The translations under genes and the position numbers were made by a program. A stretch of 7,854 nucleotides of DNA from Gammaproteobacteria bacterium. GTDB lineage: Bacteria; Pseudomonadota; Gammaproteobacteria; Steroidobacterales; Steroidobacteraceae. The stretch spans positions 1 to 7,854 of the forward strand of contig JAURMS010000138.1 in NCBI GenBank assembly GCA_030830595.1. The letters are read 5' to 3'. Below, piece by piece: positions 1 through 6,440 of this stretch. The number at the start of each line of letters is the position of its first letter. Position 1 is the first letter of the stretch. A model generated the notes under the pieces. The model did not search any database, was not told the origin of the DNA, and saw only the letters and a list, made by a program, of their open reading frames with translations.

Positions 1-438
1 TCGACACCGGCATCCAGGGCGAGGCCTACGGCTTCGGCGTCGACGATCGCTTCACCCTTGCGTCCCTGGTGCTGCGCTTCAACCTGTTCTCCGGAGGGGC
101 CGACCGCGCCGCAGTCCGGGAGGCCCGGGCGATCAGCGCCCAACTCCGCGCCCAGCGCGAGCGGCTGACCAGCAGGTGGGGCTCGAGGTGGCGCTGCGCT
201 GCAGGACTACGAGGTCGCGGAAGCCTCCCTGCGGCGGGCAGAGAAGCGCGTGGAGGCGGCCGAAGGCGCCTTTGAAATTGCCCGTCGCAAACGCGACCTC
301 GGCCAGATTCCCCAGGTCGAGTTCATTGACTCACGACGCGCCCTCACCCAGGCCAGGTTGAGCCGGCAATTCGGCCGCTACGAGGCACTGGGGGCGCTGG
401 TTGCCATCGAATACGCCATCGGAGCCTTCCCGCGATGA
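1..438 (+). pseudogene. TolC-family outer-membrane efflux factor, C-terminal part, disrupted by two frameshifts
   Basis: This is the 3' part (about 145 residues) of an outer-membrane factor, the trimeric channel that completes an RND pump; the 5' part lies left of the window. The frame starting at base 3 reads a TolC-like segment, with DTGIQGEAYGFG, then LRFNLFSGGADRAAVREARA, typical of the second repeat of the family. At about 168-171 the homology moves to the next frame (QQVGLEVAL) and at about 194-199 it moves again (LQDYEVAEASLRRAEKRVEAAEGAF), ending IEYAIGAFPR at the TGA at 436-438. Each shift is explained by one missing base (ACC-CAG reduced to ACCAG; CTG-GCG reduced to CTGCG). The flanking protein sequence is well conserved, so this is either a recent pseudogene or two sequencing or assembly errors. 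The stop overlaps the start of the adaptor gene (ATGA), which indicates translational coupling in an operon. The family call is firm; whether the gene is truly broken is uncertain. Confidence 0.82.
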
Positions 439-1487
439 GATTCTCCCGACCGTCAATACTGTTAGCCTGTCTCCTGCTGACGGCCTGCGGCGAGCCAGTC
501 ACCGTTGAACCCGCACCGTCCTCCGAGGCCCCGGTCCGGGTGACCGAAGCGCGGCGCGAGTCGCCCGAGGCGGGGCTGCGCACCATCGGCGTGGTGGCGC
601 CCGCCGAAGAGATCCGCCTGTCCTTCAAGATGGCCGGCGTGATTGCCTCGATCCGCGTGGTCCAGGGCGAGCAGGTCGTCCGCGGCCAGGCCCTGGCAGA
701 ACTGGATCTTCAGGAAATACAGGCCGGGCTGGACCAGGCCCGCGCCCTGGCGCAGAAGGCTCAGCGCGATCTCGAGCGCGGCGAAGCGCTGTTTGCCGAC
801 GAGGTGGCCACTCGGGAACAGGTGGAGGACCTGCGCACCGCGAGCGAGGTGGCCAGGGCACAGCTTCAGGCCGCTGAATTCAACGCACGCCTGGCACGCA
901 TCGAGGCCCCGGCCGACGGCGTCATCCTGCGCAAGCTGGCCGAACAGGATGAGCTGGTCGCCGCCGGCCACCCGGTGCTGGTGCTGGGCAACACGGCCTC
1001 CGGATGGATCGTGAAGGCCTCGTTGTCGGATCGTGAGCGCATGCAGGTGGCCCTTGGAGATGGGGCCCGCATCGAGCTCGATGCGCTGCCTGGTCGCGTG
1101 CTCCGCGGCGAGGTGGTGGAACTGGCCTCGGCCGCCGATCCCCTCACCGGGACCTTCGAGGCGCGGATCGCCATCGCCGCACCCGTTGAGGGACTGGTAC
1201 AGGGCCTGACCGCCAAGGTCAGCCTGGAACCGGCGGCCGGCGGCGGGCTGGTCACCACCATCCCCGTGGAAGCGCTCCTGGAGGCAGACGGCCGCACGGC
1301 CCAGGTGTTCATCGTCGCCCGTCGAGAGGATGCAACGGTTGCCGAGCGCGTCGAGGTCCGGATCGGGCGCCTGGTGCGCGACCGCATCGAAGTCGTGGGT
1401 GGACTCAGCGGAGGCGAGCAGGTGGTGACGGAAGGCGCCAGCTGGCTGCGCGACGGGCAGCCGGTCCGCGTGCTCGGCAGCGGCTGA
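435..1487 (+). CDS. RND efflux periplasmic adaptor subunit (HlyD/AcrA-type membrane fusion lipoprotein)
   Basis: This 350-residue periplasmic adaptor should bridge the RND pump encoded just downstream and the outer-membrane factor encoded just upstream. The N-terminus is a lipoprotein signal: basic MRFSR, a hydrophobic stretch, then the lipobox LTAC with the acylated cysteine at residue 18 and Gly at +2. A biotinyl-lipoyl half-domain lies at about 60-93 (FKMAGVIASIRVVQGEQVVRGQ). A short alpha-hairpin at about 94-150 is rich in Ala, Gln and Glu. The second lipoyl half is at about 153-186 (ARIEAPADGVILRK). The beta-barrel follows, with the family signature ADPLTGTFEARI at about 234-245, and then a membrane-proximal domain ending GGEQVVTEGASWLRDGQPVRV. 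The ATG at 435 is supported by GGAG at 421-424 and by overlap with the preceding stop. The length is normal for a short-hairpin RND adaptor. Substrate cannot be read from the sequence. Confidence 0.95.
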   Translation: MRFSRPSILLACLLLTACGEPVTVEPAPSSEAPVRVTEARRESPEAGLRTIGVVAPAEEIRLSFKMAGVIASIRVVQGEQVVRGQALAELDLQEIQAGLDQARALAQKAQRDLERGEALFADEVATREQVEDLRTASEVARAQLQAAEFNARLARIEAPADGVILRKLAEQDELVAAGHPVLVLGNTASGWIVKASLSDRERMQVALGDGARIELDALPGRVLRGEVVELASAADPLTGTFEARIAIAAPVEGLVQGLTAKVSLEPAAGGGLVTTIPVEALLEADGRTAQVFIVARREDATVAERVEVRIGRLVRDRIEVVGGLSGGEQVVTEGASWLRDGQPVRVLGSG

Positions 1488-1497
1488 GGGCTCCACG

Positions 1498-4400
1498 ATG
1501 AGCTTGTGGTCATTCGCCGTCGGACGTTGGCAGTTCACGCTGGTGCTGTTCACCTTGCTGGGTGCAACGGGGCTCACCGCGCTGAACGCCATCCCGAGGG
1601 CGGAGGATCCCTCCCTGACCTTTCCCGGATCGCTGATCGTCGTAGCCTACCCGGGCGCTGACCCTGTCGACATCGAGCGGCTGGTGGTGGAACCCATCGA
1701 GGATGCGCTGCAGGGGCTCGATAACATCGAGAAGATTGCCAGCACGTCGAGCGATGGCGTGGCCACCATCCAGGTGGAGTTCAATTTCGGGGTCGATCCG
1801 GACCGCAAGTACGACGAGGTGATCCGCGAGGTCAACCGCCTCCGTCCCGCCCTGCCGCCAGACCTGCTGGACCTGAAGATCCAGCAGTTCAAGCCGAGCC
1901 TGACCAACATGGTGCAGATGGCCCTGCTCAGCGACACCGCGGAATGGCGGGAACTGCGCGAGATCGCCGAGGACCTGCAGGACACCATCGAGGCCGTACC
2001 CGGCATCAGGATTGCCGAAGTCTGGGCCTTGCCCGAGCCAGAGGTGCGGGTGGCCGTGGACCTCGCCCGGCTGGCGAGCGCCCAGGTCTCGCTGGGACAA
2101 CTGATCGATGCCATCCGCGGGCAGAGCACCGTCATCCCTGGAGGCGCAGTCGACCTCGGCGCACGGCGCTTCAACCTGAAGACCTCCGGAGGCTATGAGT
2201 CGCTGGAGCAGGTGCGCAAAACGGTGGTAGCCGCGCGCGATGGCCGTGTGGTGCGGGTGGGCGACCTGGCGACGGTGTCCTGGAGCACAGCCGAGGAGCG
2301 CTACCTCGGCCGCTTCAGCGGCAGCCGGGCCGTATTTGTCACGGCCAACATGAAGGACAAGGAAAACGTCTTCGTGGTCCGGGACGGGGTCTACGCCAAG
2401 CTGGACGCTTTCGAAAGGCTGCTGCCTGAGGGGGTTCGTCTCGAGCGCGGCTTCGACCAGTCGCGCAACGTGGAGCGTCGCCTGTCGCAGCTGCAATTCG
2501 ATTTCGCGCTGGCCATCAGCCTGGTGGCCCTGACGCTGCTGCCGCTGGGCCTGCGGGCCGCCGGCATCGTGATGATGTCCATCCCGCTCTCGCTGGCCAT
2601 GGGCATGGCCTTCCTGTATTTCACCGGCTTCACCCTCAACCAGCTCTCCATCGCCGGCTTCGTCGTTGCGCTGGGCCTCCTGGTCGACGACTCCATCGTG
2701 GTGGTGGAAAACATCTCACGGCACATTCGTGAGGGCACTCCGCGTCGGCAGGCTGCGGTGGCGGCGACCAGCCAGATCTGGCTGGCGGTGCTCGGCTGCA
2801 CCGCCACCCTGATCCTGGCCTTCCTGCCGCTGCTGTTCCTGCCCGAGGAATCCGGTGAGTTCGTTCGCTCATTGCCGGCGGCGGTGATCTATACCGTGAT
2901 CGCCTCCCTGTTCGTGTCGCTGACCATCATTCCCTTCCTCGCCAGTCGACTGTTGAGGGGCGAACCCAGGCCGCTGCCTCAACAACCCTGGCTCGCCCGC
3001 CTGGTGCTCTTTGGCAGGCGGCTGCTGGACGGATCGGACCGGATTTCAGACCGTACCCTCGACCGGGTGATGGCCACCATCCACGCCGTGTATGGCCCGG
3101 CCCTGCGCACCGCGCTCACCTGGCCGCGAACGACCTTCTGGAGTGCCATGGCCCTGTTCGGTGGAGCGGTCCTGCTGGCGCTCTACGGCATGAACGTCAG
3201 CCTGTTCCCGAATGCGGGGATCCCCCAGTTCCGGATCCGGATCGAGGCGCCGGAGGGCGCCAGCCTCGCCGAGACGGACCGTGCCCTGCGCTACGTGGAG
3301 GAAGAGCTGGCGCGTCGCCCGGAGATCAAGCACTGGTTCGCCAACCTGGGGCACGAGAACCCGCGGGTGTATTACAACGTCGTGCCGAGAAGCTATGCCG
3401 CCAACATCGCCGAAGTGCTGGTCGAACTCGAGCGCTACAAGGCCGGCCAGACCAGCCGGCTGCTCGATGAGCTGCGCGCTCATTTTGATGCGTATCCCGC
3501 AGCCAGGATCTCGGTGCGCGAATTCCAGAACGGCCCCCCCATCAATGCCCCGGTGGAAATCCGCCTGATCGGGCCCGACCTCGAGGTGCTGCGTGCCCTG
3601 GCCGCAGAGACCGAGGCCATGATCCTGGCCGTCGAGGGGGCCCGGGACGTGGAGAACCCCCTGCGCCTGCAGCGCACCGACCTCGACCTGCAGGTCGATA
3701 CCGACAAGGCGGCGCTGTTCGGCATTCCGGCTATCGAAGTGGACCGAACAGTCAGGCTCGCGATCGCGGGCTTGCCCGCCGGGACTCTGCGGGAGACCGA
3801 CGGCGACGAGTACCCGGTGACCCTGCGGCTGCCCTTCGAGGGCCGACCCACCATCGACCTGTTGGGCGAGATCGAGGTGTCCTCGCTGTCAGGACGGCAG
3901 GTGCCGCTCGAGCAAGTCACCAACCCAAGCTTCCGTACCGCACCCAACATCATTCGTCGCTACAACGGCGAGCGCTCCATCAGCATCACGGCCTGGCCTG
4001 CCAGCGGACACACCACGGACGAGGTGACGGGACGAGTGCTGGGCTCACTGGCCGCCTATGACTGGCCCCCGGGATACCGCTATGAGGCCGCTGGGGAACT
4101 CGAGGCGCGGGAGGAGGCCTTTGGTGGCATGGGCGTGGCCCTGCTGGTCGCGATGTTCGGCATCCTGGCAGTCCTGGTGCTGGAGTTCGGCAGCTTCCGC
4201 TCGACGCTGATCGTCTTCGGCGTGGTGCCACTGGGTATGGTGGGCGCGATCCTGGCGCTGTTCCTGTGCGGCTATACGCTGTCCTTCACGGCCCTGATCG
4301 GCCTGATCGCCCTGATCGGCATCGAGATCAAGAATTCCATCCTGCTGGTGGATTTCACCAACCAGCTACGCCTGGCCGGAACGCCCCTGGACGAGGCCAT

Positions 4401-4605
4401 CGCCCGCGCCGGCGAGGTGCGGTTCCTGCCGATCCTGCTGACCTCGCTGACCGCGATCGGCGGACTGATGCCGCTGGCCCTGCAGGGCTCCGGGCTCTAT
4501 TCGCCGCTGGCCGTGGCCATCATCGGCGGCCTGATCTCCTCGACCCTGCTGGCGAGGCTCGTGACGCCCGTCATGTACAAGCTTCGACCGCCACCGATAG
4601 GCTAG
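1498..4605 (+). CDS. RND-family efflux permease (AcrB/HAE-1-like inner-membrane pump)
   Basis: This 1035-residue proton-driven pump of the resistance-nodulation-division superfamily is the inner-membrane engine of the tripartite system. It has the expected duplicated layout: TM1 at about 13-31, a large periplasmic loop to about 335, TM2-TM6 to about 485, a cytoplasmic linker, TM7 at about 547-565, a second periplasmic loop to about 872, then TM8-TM12. The proton-relay residues of AcrB (D407, D408, K940, R971, T978) have counterparts at D397 and D398 in LGLLVDDSIVVVEN, K945 in GIEIKNSILLVDF, and R975 and T982 in VRFLPILLTSLTAIGG. Length is usual for the family. Paired Asp in TM4 argues for the HAE (drug, dye, solvent or lipid) type rather than a metal-exporting HME pump. 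GAGG overlapping the adaptor stop at 1486-1489 supports the ATG at 1498. It is probably co-transcribed with the two upstream genes. The true substrate is unknown. Confidence 0.97.
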   Translation: MSLWSFAVGRWQFTLVLFTLLGATGLTALNAIPRAEDPSLTFPGSLIVVAYPGADPVDIERLVVEPIEDALQGLDNIEKIASTSSDGVATIQVEFNFGVDPDRKYDEVIREVNRLRPALPPDLLDLKIQQFKPSLTNMVQMALLSDTAEWRELREIAEDLQDTIEAVPGIRIAEVWALPEPEVRVAVDLARLASAQVSLGQLIDAIRGQSTVIPGGAVDLGARRFNLKTSGGYESLEQVRKTVVAARDGRVVRVGDLATVSWSTAEERYLGRFSGSRAVFVTANMKDKENVFVVRDGVYAKLDAFERLLPEGVRLERGFDQSRNVERRLSQLQFDFALAISLVALTLLPLGLRAAGIVMMSIPLSLAMGMAFLYFTGFTLNQLSIAGFVVALGLLVDDSIVVVENISRHIREGTPRRQAAVAATSQIWLAVLGCTATLILAFLPLLFLPEESGEFVRSLPAAVIYTVIASLFVSLTIIPFLASRLLRGEPRPLPQQPWLARLVLFGRRLLDGSDRISDRTLDRVMATIHAVYGPALRTALTWPRTTFWSAMALFGGAVLLALYGMNVSLFPNAGIPQFRIRIEAPEGASLAETDRALRYVEEELARRPEIKHWFANLGHENPRVYYNVVPRSYAANIAEVLVELERYKAGQTSRLLDELRAHFDAYPAARISVREFQNGPPINAPVEIRLIGPDLEVLRALAAETEAMILAVEGARDVENPLRLQRTDLDLQVDTDKAALFGIPAIEVDRTVRLAIAGLPAGTLRETDGDEYPVTLRLPFEGRPTIDLLGEIEVSSLSGRQVPLEQVTNPSFRTAPNIIRRYNGERSISITAWPASGHTTDEVTGRVLGSLAAYDWPPGYRYEAAGELEAREEAFGGMGVALLVAMFGILAVLVLEFGSFRSTLIVFGVVPLGMVGAILALFLCGYTLSFTALIGLIALIGIEIKNSILLVDFTNQLRLAGTPLDEAIARAGEVRFLPILLTSLTAIGGLMPLALQGSGLYSPLAVAIIGGLISSTLLARLVTPVMYKLRPPPIG

Positions 4606-4632
4606 GATAGTTGCATCAAATTTCGGCTCATC

Positions 4633-4636
4633 GGAG
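4633..4636 (+). promoter_or_regulatory. Ribosome binding site of the SYLF-domain gene
   Basis: GGAG lies 7 nt before the ATG at 4644. It decides the start: an in-frame TTG at 4611 would add eleven residues (MHQISAHRRPE) in front of a standard signal peptide and has no good Shine-Dalgarno sequence at a normal distance. Confidence 0.7.
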
Positions 4637-4643
4637 ACCAGAG

Positions 4644-5222
4644 ATGTTCCGCACCGTTGCCCGCTTCCTGACCCTTCCCCTCCTGGCGATGCTGCTCGCC
4701 GCGGCGCCTGCCCAGGCCGACAAATACGACAAGACCATCCGCTTGTTCCAGGACGCGGGGGAGAGCGCGGATTTCTTCAAGCGCAGCTACGCCTATGCGG
4801 TATTTCCCACCATCGGCAAGGCTGGCATAGGCATCGGTGGCGCGCATGGCGAGGGACGCGTCTACGTCGGCGGCAAGCCGACCGGCAAGGCCAAGATGAC
4901 CCAGCTGAGCATCGGCTGGCAGCTGGGCGCCCAGGGCTACAGCCTGATCGTGTTCCTGAAGGATCGGCGGGCCTTCGAGGATTTCACCTCGGGCAGCTTC
5001 GAGTTCGGGGCCCAGGCCAGCGCCGTGGCGATCACGGCGGGTGCCCAGGCCTCGGCTGGCACCAGCGGCGGCACGGCCAGCGCCGGGACCGACAAGCGCG
5101 ACACCTCCACCGAGGGCGATTACTACAAGGGGATGGCGCCGTTCGTGATCATCAAGGGTGGACTGATGTACGAAGCCACCATCGGTGGCGCCAAGTTTTC
5201 CTATCGACCCTATCGGCGCTGA
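4644..5222 (+). CDS. Secreted SYLF-domain (Ysc84/DUF500) lipid-binding family protein
   Basis: This 192-residue protein carries a Sec signal peptide: MFRTVAR, a hydrophobic core at about 8-21, and AQA before a predicted cleavage after residue 25. It should therefore be periplasmic. The rest is a single SYLF domain. Family features are visible: an early helix with AGESADFFKRSYAYAVFPTIGK (about 38-59), the Gly-rich GIGIGGAHGEGRVYVGGK, the MTQLSIGWQLGAQGYSLIVFL block, FTSGSFEFGAQASAVAITAGA, and the terminal KGGLMYEATIGGAKFSYRP. A low-complexity Ala/Gly/Ser/Thr segment lies at about 127-150. Eukaryotic SYLF proteins bind phosphoinositides and, in Ysc84, actin; the role of the bacterial secreted members is not settled. 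The gene starts 38 nt after the RND pump stop in the same direction, so it may be the last gene of that operon or have its own weak promoter. No function in efflux is shown by the sequence itself. Confidence 0.92.
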   Translation: MFRTVARFLTLPLLAMLLAAAPAQADKYDKTIRLFQDAGESADFFKRSYAYAVFPTIGKAGIGIGGAHGEGRVYVGGKPTGKAKMTQLSIGWQLGAQGYSLIVFLKDRRAFEDFTSGSFEFGAQASAVAITAGAQASAGTSGGTASAGTDKRDTSTEGDYYKGMAPFVIIKGGLMYEATIGGAKFSYRPYRR

Positions 5223-5231
5223 GCCGCAGGC

Positions 5232-6440
5232 CTACTCATAGCGCAGGGCCTCGATCGGATCGAGGCTGGCCGCCCGGCGTGCCGGCATCAGCCCGAACAC
5301 CAGGCCAACGCCCGCCGCAAACCCGAAGGACAGCAGCACGCTGCCGGGCGTCACGAAAGTCTGCCAGCCGGCGAACTTCGCCAGCAGGCTAGACAGGCCG
5401 GACCCCAGCAGCACCCCGAGCAGGCCGCCCAGCGCGCAGAGCGTCACCGATTCCACCAGGAACTGCAGCATGATGGAGCTGCGGGTCGCGCCCAGGGCCT
5501 TGCGGATACCGATCTCGCGCGTTCTCTCGGTCACCGTCACCAGCATGATGTTCATGATGCCGATGCCGCCCACCACCAGGCTGACCCCAGCGATGCCGGC
5601 CAGCAGGAAGGAAAATACCTCGGTGGCCTCGGCGCGGGCATTGAAGAAGGTCTTGCGGTCGAAGATGGCGAAGTCGTTGTCCCTGCCGGGCAGGATCCCG
5701 TGCGCTCGGCGCAGTACGCGCTCGATGTCCACCATGGCCTGTTCGATGGTCGAGCCCGGCGCGACCTCGACGCTGATCGACTGCAGGGTGTCCTCGCCGG
5801 TCAGGCGGAAACGCGCCGTCTGCAGCGGCATCCAGAGGTCGTCGTCGGGATTGCTCATGCCCACGGCGCCCTTGGCCTCGAACACGCCGATGACCTCGAA
5901 GGGCACGGAGCGGATCGACAGCGTCTGGCCCACCAGCAGGTCGGGCTGCGTGTCCATCATGCCGGGCACCTCGGCGCCGACCACCACCACCCGCCGGCGG
6001 GCAGCGTCGTCCGCCGCGCTGAACATCCGCCCCGCCGCCAGGGTGAAGCCCTGGACTTCACCAAAGTTCGGCGTGGTCCCGGTGACGCTGACGTTCAGAT
6101 TGCGGTTGCCCGACTTGACCTGCTCGCGGATGGACATCTCGGGCACGACCGCCACCAGGTGGGCGGCCTCCTCGGAGAGCTGCATGGCGTCGTCGATCGT
6201 CAGCGTGTTCTGCTGCCGCGATACGCCGCGCATGAACCACATGCCGGAGTTGATGGTCAGCAGGTTGGCGCCCAACGCCTCCAGCTGTTCATCGATGGCC
6301 CGCTGGGCTCCGGAACCCAGGGCCACCATGGTGATGACCGCGGCCACACCGATGATGACCCCGAGCATGGTGAGCACCGCGCGAAACAGGTTGGCCCGGA
6401 TCGACTCCAGCGCCACCCGCATGATCTCGAACAGCGACAT
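5232..6440 (-). CDS. MacB-type ABC transporter permease without an ATPase domain (FtsX family)
   Basis: This 402-residue permease resembles the membrane half of MacB-type type VII ABC transporters, which drive periplasmic conformational changes (mechanotransmission) rather than moving substrate through the membrane. TM1 is at about 20-41 (LTMLGVIIGVAAVITMVALGSGAQ), followed by the MacB periplasmic core domain at about 45-265, with VTGTTPNFGEVQGFTLAAGRMF and VEVAPGSTIEQAMVDIERVLR. TM2 is at about 274-299, then the cytoplasmic motif TERTREIGIRKALGATRSSIMLQFLVES that contacts the ATPase, then TM3 at about 329-352 and TM4 at about 367-387. The protein ends in the family-typical PARRAASLDPIEALRYE. 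No Walker A, Walker B or signature motif is present, so a separate ATP-binding protein is required. Its ATG shares one base with the stop of the adaptor gene (TGATG), and AGAGGA lies about 10 nt upstream. A LolC/LolE-like lipoprotein role is less likely because of the adaptor partner. Confidence 0.95.
   Translation of the reverse strand: MSLFEIMRVALESIRANLFRAVLTMLGVIIGVAAVITMVALGSGAQRAIDEQLEALGANLLTINSGMWFMRGVSRQQNTLTIDDAMQLSEEAAHLVAVVPEMSIREQVKSGNRNLNVSVTGTTPNFGEVQGFTLAAGRMFSAADDAARRRVVVVGAEVPGMMDTQPDLLVGQTLSIRSVPFEVIGVFEAKGAVGMSNPDDDLWMPLQTARFRLTGEDTLQSISVEVAPGSTIEQAMVDIERVLRRAHGILPGRDNDFAIFDRKTFFNARAEATEVFSFLLAGIAGVSLVVGGIGIMNIMLVTVTERTREIGIRKALGATRSSIMLQFLVESVTLCALGGLLGVLLGSGLSSLLAKFAGWQTFVTPGSVLLSFGFAAGVGLVFGLMPARRAASLDPIEALRYE

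Noticed and set aside
160..205. Programmed ribosomal frameshifting in the outer-membrane factor
   Set aside because: Two separate shifts would be needed within ten codons, with no slippery heptamer or downstream structure apparent, and this family is not known to use recoding.
462..1592. Long open frame on the minus strand (376 codons) opposite the first adaptor
   Set aside because: Its product is rich in His, Gln, Asp and Gly with no recognisable domain, and it lies antisense to a clear adaptor gene. High GC content readily creates such shadow frames.
1510..2496. Open frame of 328 codons on the minus strand opposite the RND pump
   Set aside because: Composition and lack of any family pattern mark it as a shadow of the pump gene.
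4292..4319. Threefold repeat of CCTGATCG-like units in the pump gene
   Set aside because: It encodes the hydrophobic LIGLIALIGIE of a transmembrane helix; repeated Leu-Ile-Gly codons explain it.
4584..4611. Possible sigma-70 promoter for the SYLF gene (TCGACC, 16-nt spacer, GATAGT)
   Set aside because: Each hexamer matches only four of six consensus bases and the -35 lies inside the pump coding region; too weak to annotate without transcript data.
4611..4643. Alternative TTG start that extends the SYLF protein by eleven residues
   Set aside because: The ATG at 4644 has GGAG at the right distance and begins a normal signal peptide; the extension would put a polar stretch before it.
5214..5226. 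CGGC-GCTGA-GCCG hairpin across the SYLF stop codon
   Set aside because: It has a four-base-pair stem without a T-run, expected by chance in GC-rich DNA.
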